From Photorhabdus cinerea (GTDB lineage Bacteria > Pseudomonadota > Gammaproteobacteria > Enterobacterales > Enterobacteriaceae), in NCBI RefSeq assembly GCF_011189575.1, contig NZ_PUJW01000008.1, positions 82,770 to 146,769 of the forward strand: a stretch of DNA of 64,000 nt, in the 5' to 3' direction. Positions 57,590-64,000 of this stretch are shown here, piece after piece. The notes below the pieces were generated by a model. The model saw nothing but the letters and a program-made list of their open reading frames with translations. It was not told the DNA's origin and made no database searches. The position numbers were made by a program, and so were the translations under genes. Numbering within the stretch: position 1 is the stretch's first letter; each line of letters begins with the position of its first letter.

Positions 57590-57711
57590 AAGGCTTCCAT
57601 TTCCAGAACGTACGATGAAAACGGCTAATAACGTAATCAATGGTTAATAACACAATCAGAGGTAGATGTGACCAAGATAAACATACTCCGATTCAAGGAA
57701 AATAACTTCAA

Positions 57712-59127
57712 ATGAGCTCCACCCTTTCCTTATTGCAGCGTTATCATCACGCGTGGCGTCAGTCTTGGCGCCAACGTAAAAACATGGACGTGTCGCCGCG
57801 ACTTGCTCATGAATTACAGTTTTTACCGACGGCTTTGGAGTTGCAGGAAACACCTGTTCACCCAGCACCGAGGATTTTCACCTGGGGCATTATGGGTTTC
57901 GCCGTATTGGCGTTGCTCTGGGCCTACATCGGCAAAATCGAGGTAGTGGCTATTGCCCCGGGAAAGGTTGTTCTCAATGGCAAGACCAAGTTGATTCAAT
58001 CTAGCGAAACGGCGGTGGTCAGAGCGATCCACGTCAATGACGGTCAATCGGTGAAAGTTGGCGAATTGTTGGTCGAACTCGATCCGACGGCGGCGAGCGC
58101 CGACGTCAGCCGGATTCAGAGCGAGCTGCTGGCTGCTCGTATCGACAGTGCGCGGAGTGCCGCCATGCTCGACGCGATCAATCAACAAAAGTCGCCGGCG
58201 TCGCTGGTAGGAACGATTGACAACGCCAACCCGGAACAGGTGCTCAGTGCCCAACGCTGGCTTCAAGGACAATACCAGGAATACCGCAGCAACCTGGAGT
58301 TGGTGGACGCAGAAATCCTCCAACGCAGCGCCGAAATTCAGTCTGCCCAAGCCCAGGTGGCTAGCCTGCGAAAAACGCTACCGATTGCGACACGATTAGC
58401 CGAAGATTACCGACGGTTATTGACGAAACAGTATGTGTCGCGGCATGAATATCTGGAAAAAGAGCAGACGCGATTGGATATGCAACGTCAGTTAAGCGTA
58501 CAGCAGGCCAGTGTCTTGCAGCACGCCGCTGCTCAGGACGAGGCGCGACGTCGGCGTGAGGCTGTTGTGGCGCAAAATCGCCGCGCTATGCTCGACTTGC
58601 AACAGGAAGCCAACAAAAAGACAGCGACCTTGGTTCAGGAGCTGGCAAAGGCCCGTTACCAGGAAACCCTGACCAGTCTTAAAGCCCCGGTGACTGGCAC
58701 AGTTCAACAACTCGCTATCCATACCGTTGGTGGCGTGGTAACACCAGCTCAGCCGCTGATGGTCATCGTCCCCGCAGATCAACCGGTAGAAGTGGAGGCT
58801 ATGTTGGAAAACAAGGATGTAGGTTTCGTCCATATTGGTCAACCGGTTACCGTCAAGGTGGAAACCTTCACTTTCACCAAGTACGGCACCGTTGACGGCG
58901 AAGTGCTGAACGTATCGAACGACGCTATCGAGGACGAAAAGCGTGGACTCATCTATAGCAGCCGTATTCGCTTGAAGTCTGATCACGTGCTGGTCAATGG
59001 TCAGCGAGTCCCACTGTCTCCGGGCATGTCGATCACGGCAGAAATAAAAACCAATCAACGTCGAGTAATCGATTACTTCTTGAGCCCATTGCAGCAGCAT
59101 CTGGATGAAAGTTTGAGAGAGCGGTAA
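57712..59127 (+). CDS. HlyD-type periplasmic adaptor (membrane fusion protein)
   Basis: Adaptor linking the HlyB-like exporter to an outer-membrane TolC channel, 471 residues (HlyD 478). A cytoplasmic N-terminus (~1-58) is followed by one membrane helix (IFTWGIMGFAVLALLWAYIG). Then come the lipoyl half-motif (VVRAIHVNDGQSVKVGELLVELDPTAA), a long coiled coil (~residues 125-320), the second half with LKAPVTGTVQQLAIHTVGG, and a C-terminal beta domain ending SPLQQHLDESLRER. AAGGA precedes the ATG, and it lies 122 bases after the exporter. No TolC-like gene or RTX substrate is adjacent. Markedly G+C-richer than its flanks. Confidence 0.92.
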   Translation: MSSTLSLLQRYHHAWRQSWRQRKNMDVSPRLAHELQFLPTALELQETPVHPAPRIFTWGIMGFAVLALLWAYIGKIEVVAIAPGKVVLNGKTKLIQSSETAVVRAIHVNDGQSVKVGELLVELDPTAASADVSRIQSELLAARIDSARSAAMLDAINQQKSPASLVGTIDNANPEQVLSAQRWLQGQYQEYRSNLELVDAEILQRSAEIQSAQAQVASLRKTLPIATRLAEDYRRLLTKQYVSRHEYLEKEQTRLDMQRQLSVQQASVLQHAAAQDEARRRREAVVAQNRRAMLDLQQEANKKTATLVQELAKARYQETLTSLKAPVTGTVQQLAIHTVGGVVTPAQPLMVIVPADQPVEVEAMLENKDVGFVHIGQPVTVKVETFTFTKYGTVDGEVLNVSNDAIEDEKRGLIYSSRIRLKSDHVLVNGQRVPLSPGMSITAEIKTNQRRVIDYFLSPLQQHLDESLRER

Positions 59128-59258
59128 AAGAACGAATGCTCGTGAGGGCAGCTCTGTGAACCCGGTTCGCCATACTCACCGTTTTTCGTGTTTGAGATAA
59201 GTGACTGTTAATGGTCAAGGATGTTTTTTCGCAGTCTTACTTTGTTTGGAGTGACTTG

Positions 59259-59780
59259 ATGAAAATATTACAGGTACGCGAAAGGTGCAAAAACTGGCGC
59301 AAAATTATTGTTTTTATGAGCTGCACCTTATTAATGGCTTGCTCTGAGCCAATAGATATATACAAACCGATTAATGTGTCGAAGTCTGGCCAGTCAGTCA
59401 AAATTGATTTTGAAATTAGCAAGAAAGGAAATTATCAGTTTGCCCTGCTGTTTGCTACCACGGATGATTATGATGAAATGAAAAGGCGTTTTAAGTTGTT
59501 CGGGAGTATTTATGATGACGGGGTGACAACTCCCGTTTCGCTTCATCTGGTTAGAAATGGTCAGGTTTTCTTTGACGAAAAAATAAAGGCAGGGGGATAC
59601 GATGGGGGGCAGTCTTTCTATTACGAAGAGAGAAGGGTAAATACGGCTGTGCGAGAAATTAAGACATTTTCGTTACCCCCCGGACGTTACTCTGCGGTAA
59701 TTACCACACTGGAAGATGTCCCTGCTTTTGATGACATCGAGAGTTTTGTCGAATTCGCCTATTTTAATCCGAAGATTTAA
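59259..59780 (+). CDS. Array lipoprotein 1
   Basis: 173-residue predicted lipoprotein, first of the tandem family. The signal peptide MKILQVRERCKNWRKIIVF ends in lipobox LMAC with the lipidated cysteine at residue 28; Ser at +2 predicts outer-membrane sorting by the Lol rule. The 146-residue mature part begins SEPIDIYKPINVSKSGQSVK and looks all-beta. The ATG at 59259 is chosen because TTTGGAGTGAC lies before it, as in every other copy; the frame opens at 59211. Residues from GSIYDDGVTTPVSLHLV to VNTAVREIK are almost identical to copy 8. The family resembles proteins I remember as DUF5625, unverified. Confidence 0.85.
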   Translation: MKILQVRERCKNWRKIIVFMSCTLLMACSEPIDIYKPINVSKSGQSVKIDFEISKKGNYQFALLFATTDDYDEMKRRFKLFGSIYDDGVTTPVSLHLVRNGQVFFDEKIKAGGYDGGQSFYYEERRVNTAVREIKTFSLPPGRYSAVITTLEDVPAFDDIESFVEFAYFNPKI

Positions 59781-59838
59781 GAAGATTTAAAATAGTATCA
59801 ATATAAACAAAGGAAATATGGAAATTTTGAGTGATGTG

Positions 59839-60360
59839 ATGAAAGTATTACATATACATGAAAGGTTCAAAAATTGGAGAAAAATGATTGTTTTTATGAG
59901 CTGTACATTATTAATGGCCTGCTCTGAGCCAATAGATATATACAAACCGATTGACGTGTCACAGTTTGGTCAATCAGTCAGGATCGATTTTGAAATTAGC
60001 AAGAAAGGGAATTATCAGTTTGCTCTGCTGTTTGATAAAGGGGATGACTATGAAGAAATGAAAAGGCGGCTTGAGTTGTTCGGGGATATTGATAAGGACG
60101 GGATAATAACCCCTGTTTCACTTCAGATAGTTAAAGATGGCAAGGTCTTTTTTGATGAGAAAATAAACGCTGGGGGATATGGCTGGGGACGTACCTTCGA
60201 TTATGAAGAAAGGAGTATAACCACGGCGGTGCGAGAAATTAAAACATTTTCATTATCCCCCGGACGTTACTCTGCTGTCATTACCACTTTGGAGGATGTC
60301 CCCGCCTTTAATGGAATCGAGAGTTTTGTCGAATTCACTTATTACAATCCGAAAATTTAA
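59839..60360 (+). CDS. Array lipoprotein 2
   Basis: 173 residues, lipobox LLMAC with Cys28 then SEP. Start at 59839 (MKVLHIHERFKNWRKMIVF); the ribosome-binding region is slightly altered (TTTTGAGTGATGTG). The segment LLFDKGDDYEEMKRRLELFG is shared with copy 6, while the preceding EISKKGNYQFALLF is shared with copy 1, so the copy looks mosaic. It contains GDIDKDGIITPVSLQIVKDG. It ends in the shared SFVEFTYYNPKI, identical to copy 6. Function unknown. Confidence 0.85.
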   Translation: MKVLHIHERFKNWRKMIVFMSCTLLMACSEPIDIYKPIDVSQFGQSVRIDFEISKKGNYQFALLFDKGDDYEEMKRRLELFGDIDKDGIITPVSLQIVKDGKVFFDEKINAGGYGWGRTFDYEERSITTAVREIKTFSLSPGRYSAVITTLEDVPAFNGIESFVEFTYYNPKI

Positions 60361-60388
60361 CGCGAATTATTTTATTTGGAGTGACGTG

Positions 60389-60910
60389 ATGAAAATATTA
60401 CAGGTACACGAAAGATTCAAAAATTGGTGCAACATTATTGTTTTTATGAGCTGTGCCTTATTAATGGCCTGTTCTAAGCCCATTGATATATACAAACCGA
60501 TTGATGTATCGAAGTCTGGTCAATCAGTGAAAATTGATTTTGAAATCAGCAAGGCTGGAAATTATCAGTTTGCCCTGTTGTTTGCTACTGGGGATGATCA
60601 TGACGAAATGCAAAGGAGGGATCAGTTGTTCGGGGATATTGATAAGGACGGGGTAATAACTCCTGTTTCACTTCAGATAGTTAAAGATGGAAAAGTTTTT
60701 TTTGACAAGAAAATAAATGCAGGAGGACTCGGCTGGGGGCAGTCTTTAACTTATGAAGGAAGAATAATAAATATAGCTGTGCGAAACATTAAAATACTGG
60801 AGTTACCCCCCGGACGTTACTCTGCGGTCATTACTACTCTGGAAGATGTCCCTGAAATTGATGGGATTAAGAGTTTTGTCGAGTTTGCCTATTACAATCC
60901 GAAAATTTAA
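60389..60910 (+). CDS. Array lipoprotein 3
   Basis: 173 residues, lipobox LLMAC then SKP. Start at 60389 (MKILQVHERFKNWCNIIVF) with TTTGGAGTGACGTG upstream. The gap after copy 2 is only 28 bases, the shortest in the array. The middle (GDIDKDGVITPVSLQIVKDG) matches copy 2, while AVRNIKILEL near the C-terminus is shared only with copy 6. The long in-frame extension back to 60296 overlaps copy 2 and is not coding. Function unknown. Confidence 0.85.
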   Translation: MKILQVHERFKNWCNIIVFMSCALLMACSKPIDIYKPIDVSKSGQSVKIDFEISKAGNYQFALLFATGDDHDEMQRRDQLFGDIDKDGVITPVSLQIVKDGKVFFDKKINAGGLGWGQSLTYEGRIINIAVRNIKILELPPGRYSAVITTLEDVPEIDGIKSFVEFAYYNPKI

Positions 60911-60968
60911 TAAGATTTAAAATGGTATTAGTATAAACGAATAAAATATCAAAGTTTGGAGTGACGTA

Positions 60969-61484
60969 ATGAAAGTATTACAGGTATATGAAAGGTTTAA
61001 AAATTGGCGAAACATGATTATTCTCATGAGTTGCACCTTATTAATGGCATGCTCTAGGTACATTGATATATACAAACCGATTGATGTGTCGCATGCGGGT
61101 CAATCCGTCAAGATTGATTTTGAAATTAGCAATGTTAAAGCTTATTCGTTTGCCCTGCTATTTACGGCTGGGGATAGTCGTGAAGAAAAAGAAAAGCGAC
61201 TTAAGTTGCTCAGTGCCGATGTTGATGGCGTTGCTATTCCTATTTCGTTTCGTCTGGTTAAAGATGGCAATGTTCTTTTTGACGAGGAAATAGATACGGT
61301 GGGTGCACGAAGTTGGGGGGAGAGCATATATTACAAAGAGAAAAAAATAAATACGCTGCGGCGCCACATTGAAATATTTCAGTTCACTCCAGGACATTAC
61401 TCTGTGGTAATTACCACTTTGGAGGATATGCCTGAGTTTAATGGCATTGAGAGTTTTGTACAGCTCACGCCTTTTCCGAATTAA
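60969..61484 (+). CDS. Array lipoprotein 4 (most divergent copy)
   Basis: 171 residues, lipobox LLMAC then SRY. The signal peptide (MKVLQVYERFKNWRNMIIL) and the first mature strand (IDIYKPIDVSHAGQSVKIDF) are family-typical, but the rest diverges: EISNVKAYSFALLF replaces the usual GNYQFALLF, the loop is SADVDGVAIPISFRL, and the C-terminus is SFVQLTPFPN instead of ...NPKI or DPKI. It keeps GHYSVVITTLEDMP. It may be an older copy or one escaping gene conversion. Function unknown. Confidence 0.84.
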   Translation: MKVLQVYERFKNWRNMIILMSCTLLMACSRYIDIYKPIDVSHAGQSVKIDFEISNVKAYSFALLFTAGDSREEKEKRLKLLSADVDGVAIPISFRLVKDGNVLFDEEIDTVGARSWGESIYYKEKKINTLRRHIEIFQFTPGHYSVVITTLEDMPEFNGIESFVQLTPFPN

Positions 61485-61611
61485 AAGTATCGGCATATAC
61501 CCACTATACTTCGAGGTGTATTTATTCCCCATGTTCCGCATGGAGATAATAAATTCATATTGAAATATGACAAGTACAAACAAAGAAAATATCAAAGTTT
61601 GGAGTGACGAA
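61485..61611. repeat. Enlarged spacer with hairpin and ERIC-end-like sequence
   Basis: The 127-base spacer between copies 4 and 5 differs from the others. It contains CATATACCCACTATACTTCG, loosely like an ERIC terminus, and an imperfect hairpin ATTTATTCCCCATG-TTCCG-CATGGAGATAATAAAT (arms around 61521-61555). It may be an inserted and decayed repeat, or it may separate the array into two transcription units. The usual GTTTGGAGTGACGAA ribosome-binding site follows. Confidence 0.4.
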
Positions 61612-62142
61612 ATGAAAGTATTACGTATACATGAAAGGTTTAAAAACTGGCGAAACATGATTATTTTTATGAGCTGCACCTTATTAATGGCCTGCTCTGA
61701 GCACATTGATACTATACGCAAACCGATTGATGTATCGCGTTCTGGGCAATCCGTCGAGATTAATTTTGAACTCAGCAAGAGAAAGGCTGGAAATTATCAG
61801 TTTGCCCTGCTGTTTTCCAATGGCCGTAGTTATGCTGAACTGGAAAGGCGAGATAAGTTGTTTGGGAGTATTGATAAGGACGGGATTGCAATCCCCGTTT
61901 CGCTTCGTCTGGTTAAAGACGGCAAGGTTTTTTTTGACGAGGAAATAAATGCGGTGAGGCTTGATGGGTGGAAATCCTTCTATTACAAAGAGAGAAGTAT
62001 AAATACCGCAGTGCGCGATATTGAAACACTTTCGTTACCCCCCGGACGTTACTCTGCTGTTATTACCACTTTAGAGAATGTTCCTGCTTTTAAAGGTATC
62101 GAGAGTTTTGTTGAATTCAACTATTACGATCCGAAAATTTAA
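61612..62142 (+). CDS. Array lipoprotein 5
   Basis: 176 residues, the longest copy, lipobox LLMAC then SEH. Start at 61612 (MKVLRIHERFKNWRNMIIF) with GGAGTGACGAA upstream. Small in-frame insertions explain its length: SEHIDTIRKPIDV in place of SEPIDIYKPIDV and ELSKRKAGNYQF in place of EISKAGNYQF. It has SNGRSYAELERRDKLFG and INAVRLDGWKSFYYKERSIN in variable regions. Ends NYYDPKI, linking it to copies 7 and 8. Function unknown. Confidence 0.85.
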   Translation: MKVLRIHERFKNWRNMIIFMSCTLLMACSEHIDTIRKPIDVSRSGQSVEINFELSKRKAGNYQFALLFSNGRSYAELERRDKLFGSIDKDGIAIPVSLRLVKDGKVFFDEEINAVRLDGWKSFYYKERSINTAVRDIETLSLPPGRYSAVITTLENVPAFKGIESFVEFNYYDPKI

Positions 62143-62200
62143 GAATATTTAAAATAGTATCAGTATAAACAAAGGAAATATGGAAATTTGGAGTGACGAG

Positions 62201-62722
62201 ATGAAGGTATTACGTATACATGAAAGGTTCAAAAACTGGCGCATAATTATTATTTTTTTGAGTTGTGTCTGGTTGGTGGCTTGCTCTGAACCAATTGATA
62301 TATACAAACCGATTGACGTGTCGCATGCGGGTCAATCCGTCAAGATTGATTTTGAAATCAGCAAGGCTGGAAATTATCAGTTTGCCCTGCTGTTTGATAA
62401 AGGGGATGACTATGAAGAAATGAAAAGGCGGCTTGAGTTGTTCGGGAATGTTGATAAGGACGGGGTAATAACCCCTGTTTCGCTTCATCTGGTTAAAGAT
62501 AGCAAGATTTTTTTTGACAAGAAAATAAATGCAGGAGGATGTGGCTGGGGACAGTCTCTCGATTATCAAGGAAGAAGCATAAATATGGCTGTGCGAAACA
62601 TTAAAATACTTGAGTTACTCCCTGGGCGTTACTCTGCGGTAATTACCACCCTGGAGGATGTCCCTGCTCTTGATGACATCGAGAGTTTTGTCGAATTCAC
62701 TTATTACAATCCGAAAATTTAA
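62201..62722 (+). CDS. Array lipoprotein 6
   Basis: 173 residues. The signal peptide has a variant hydrophobic core (IIIFLSCVWLVACSEP, lipobox LVAC), the only copy without LMAC. Start at 62201. DVSHAGQSVKIDFEIS matches copy 4, LLFDKGDDYEEMKRRLELFG matches copy 2, and SINMAVRNIKILELLPGRYS matches copy 3. This is the clearest mosaic in the array. Function unknown. Confidence 0.85.
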   Translation: MKVLRIHERFKNWRIIIIFLSCVWLVACSEPIDIYKPIDVSHAGQSVKIDFEISKAGNYQFALLFDKGDDYEEMKRRLELFGNVDKDGVITPVSLHLVKDSKIFFDKKINAGGCGWGQSLDYQGRSINMAVRNIKILELLPGRYSAVITTLEDVPALDDIESFVEFTYYNPKI

Positions 62723-62814
62723 CTTCTGTAGAAAAACGAAGAGAAATAACAAATAGAGGAAATAACAAGTATGGAAAAGAAATACACTGTAACATCAAAA
62801 TTTGGAGTGATGAA

Positions 62815-63336
62815 ATGAAAGTATTACATATACATGAAAGGTTTAAAAATTGGCGAAATATTATTGTTTTTATGAGCTTTACCTTATTAATGGCCTGCTC
62901 TAAGTTCATTGATATATACAAACCGATTGACGTATCGAAGTCTGGTCAATCAGTCAAAATTGATTTTGAAATCAGCAAGGAAGGCAATTATCAGTTTGTC
63001 CTGCTGTTTGCTACTACGGATGATTATGATGAAATGGAAAGGCGGTTTGAATTGTTTGGGAGAGTTTATAAAGACGGAGTAATAACCCCCGTTTCACTCC
63101 ATATCGTTAAAGATGGCAAGATTTTTTTTGACAAGAAAATAAACGCTGCGGGATCCGAAGGAGTGAGTGCTGTCAATTATGAAGAGAGAAGGATAAATAC
63201 GGCGGTGCGAGAAATTAAAGAATTTTCATTACCTCCCGGACGCTACTCTGCGGTAGTTACCACCCTGGAGGATGTTCCCGCTTTTAATGGTATTGAGAGT
63301 TTTGTTGAATTCAACCATTACGATCCGAAGATTTAA
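62815..63336 (+). CDS. Array lipoprotein 7
   Basis: 173 residues, lipobox LLMAC then SKF; the core reads MSFTLLMAC where others have MSCTLLMAC. Start at 62815 with TTTGGAGTGATGAA upstream, after a 92-base spacer. EISKEGNYQFVLLFA is shared with copy 8 only, and LLFATTDDYDEMERRFELFG is close to copy 1. The 3' end (FNGIESFVEFNHYDPKI) is identical to copy 8. Function unknown. Confidence 0.85.
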   Translation: MKVLHIHERFKNWRNIIVFMSFTLLMACSKFIDIYKPIDVSKSGQSVKIDFEISKEGNYQFVLLFATTDDYDEMERRFELFGRVYKDGVITPVSLHIVKDGKIFFDKKINAAGSEGVSAVNYEERRINTAVREIKEFSLPPGRYSAVVTTLEDVPAFNGIESFVEFNHYDPKI

Positions 63337-63384
63337 AATGGTATCAGTATAAGCAAAGGAAATATCAAAATTTGGAGTGACAAA

Positions 63385-63906
63385 ATGAAAGTATTACGTA
63401 TACACGAAAGGTTTAAAAACTGGCGAAAAATTATTATTTTTATGAGCTGCACTTTATTAATGGCATGCTCTGAGCCAATAGATATATACAGACCGATTGA
63501 CGTATCGAAGTCTGGTCAATCAGTCAAAATTGATTTTGAAATCAGCAAGGAAGGAAATTATCAGTTTGTCCTGCTGTTTGCTAGAGGAGATGGTCATGAT
63601 GAAATGAACAGGAGAGATGAGTTATTTGGGAGTATTTATGATGACGGGGTGACAACTCCCGTTTCTCTTCATCTGGTTAGAAACGGTCAGGTTTTTTTTG
63701 ATGAAAAAATAAACGCTGGGGGATACGATGGGGGGCAGTCCTTCTATTACGAAGAGAGAAGGGTAAATACGGCTGTGCGAGAAATTAAGGCATTTCCGTT
63801 ACCTCCCGGACGTTACTCTGCGGTAATTACCACCCTGGAGGATATGCCTGCTTTTAATGGTATTGAGAGTTTTGTTGAATTCAACCATTACGATCCGAAG
63901 ATTTAA
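63385..63906 (+). CDS. Array lipoprotein 8
   Basis: 173 residues, lipobox LLMAC then SEP. Start at 63385 (MKVLRIHERFKNWRKIIIF). The first part follows copy 7 (SKSGQSVKIDFEISKEGNYQ), then from GSIYDDGVTTPVSLHLV through the VNTAVREIK region it switches to a copy 1 type sequence with one residue changed. The spacers before and after this gene are identical over about 100 bases, including the next gene's first 14 codons, so the unit repeats with a 570-base period. Function unknown. Confidence 0.85.
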   Translation: MKVLRIHERFKNWRKIIIFMSCTLLMACSEPIDIYRPIDVSKSGQSVKIDFEISKEGNYQFVLLFARGDGHDEMNRRDELFGSIYDDGVTTPVSLHLVRNGQVFFDEKINAGGYDGGQSFYYEERRVNTAVREIKAFPLPPGRYSAVITTLEDMPAFNGIESFVEFNHYDPKI

Positions 63907-63954
63907 AATGGTATCAGTATAAGCAAAGGAAATATCAAAATTTGGAGTGACAAA

Positions 63955-64000
63955 ATGAAAGTATTACGTATACACGAAAGGTTTAAAAACTGGCGAAACA
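63955..64000 (+). CDS. Array lipoprotein 9, cut by window end
   Basis: Starts with the same ribosome-binding site and first residues (MKVLRIHERFKNWRN) as copies 5 and 8, exactly 570 bases after the start of copy 8. Only 15 codons lie inside the window, so the array continues beyond it. Confidence 0.8.
   Translation, partial: MKVLRIHERFKNWRN

Larger units (their letters stand above)
59244..64000 (+). repeat. Tandem array of at least nine lipoprotein gene units
   Basis: Head-to-tail direct repeat with gene starts at 59259, 59839, 60389, 60969, 61612, 62201, 62815, 63385 and 63955, i.e. periods of 580, 550, 580, 643, 589, 614, 570 and 570 bases. Each unit is a ribosome-binding site (usually TTTGGAGTGAC), one gene and a spacer usually carrying a version of AATGGTATCAGTATAA-CAAAGGAAATAT. 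No clear terminator lies between most units, so polycistronic transcription is likely. A single sampled 60-base line is about 33% G+C, against about 58% for one line of the preceding exporter gene. Confidence 0.92.

Noticed and set aside
57823..59100. Long minus-strand frames inside the HlyD-like gene
   Set aside because: Shadows of a G+C-rich coding sequence; the plus-strand frame has clear family features.
59244..64000. CRISPR array or one large repeat protein
   Set aside because: The ~570-bp units each have their own start, stop and ribosome-binding site; they are separate genes, not short spacers or protein repeats.
55440..64000. Lipoproteins as substrates of the adjacent type I exporter
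   Set aside because: They have Sec-type lipoprotein signal peptides, which direct them through Sec/Lgt/LspA, not through an HlyB-type system; adjacency alone is not evidence.

Overview
The window reads as a chromosomal segment of a moderately A+T-rich enterobacterium of the Photorhabdus/Xenorhabdus kind. That assignment is inferred from near-E. coli-length core genes in an E. coli-like order, an ERIC element, decayed genes, and a Photorhabdus-like tandem lipoprotein island. It was made by eye, without a database search.

Layout. 1-1785: 3' part of a beta-glucoside-type PTS permease, cut by the window edge. 2180-20809: a housekeeping block equivalent to E. coli minute 0.4-1: nhaA-nhaR, rpsT (opposite strand), ribF-ileS-lspA-fkpB-ispH, dapB, carAB behind a pair of ARG boxes, folA, then the leftward operon lptD-surA-pdxA-ksgA-apaG-apaH, which continues to 24482. 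24666-33560: djlA, rluA, rapA, a ruined polB, and thiBPQ under a TPP riboswitch. 33673-38201: rppH-ptsP and lgt-thyA, which sit near minute 61 in E. coli, so the window joins two regions that are far apart there. 38228-40725: an insertion island between thyA and ppdA, holding a HigBA toxin-antitoxin pair, a tnpB-only IS605-type element whose gene has one nonsense codon, and a 127-bp ERIC element. 41011-54726: ppdA-ppdB-ygdB-ppdC-recC-ptrA-recB-recD, a tightly overlapping run of pseudopilins and the RecBCD recombination enzyme.

54727-64000 is the accessory part. A G+C-rich type I secretion pair (HlyB-like ABC exporter and HlyD-like adaptor) follows recD. The exporter gene is broken by what looks like a single-base deletion, and no RTX substrate is visible. 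Next come at least nine head-to-tail copies (eight complete, the ninth cut by the window end) of an A+T-rich gene for a ~173-residue lipoprotein of unknown function. The copies share almost identical ribosome-binding sites and signal peptides, and their mature parts are visibly mosaic, which points to unequal crossing-over and gene conversion. This array is the strongest candidate in the window for an undescribed system.

Start codons were re-chosen against remembered E. coli orthologues for nhaR, ispH, carA, rluA, rapA, thiQ, thiP, lgt, ppdC and most array genes. TTG starts are supported for nhaA, rpsT and carA; GTG for rppH, thiB and recB.
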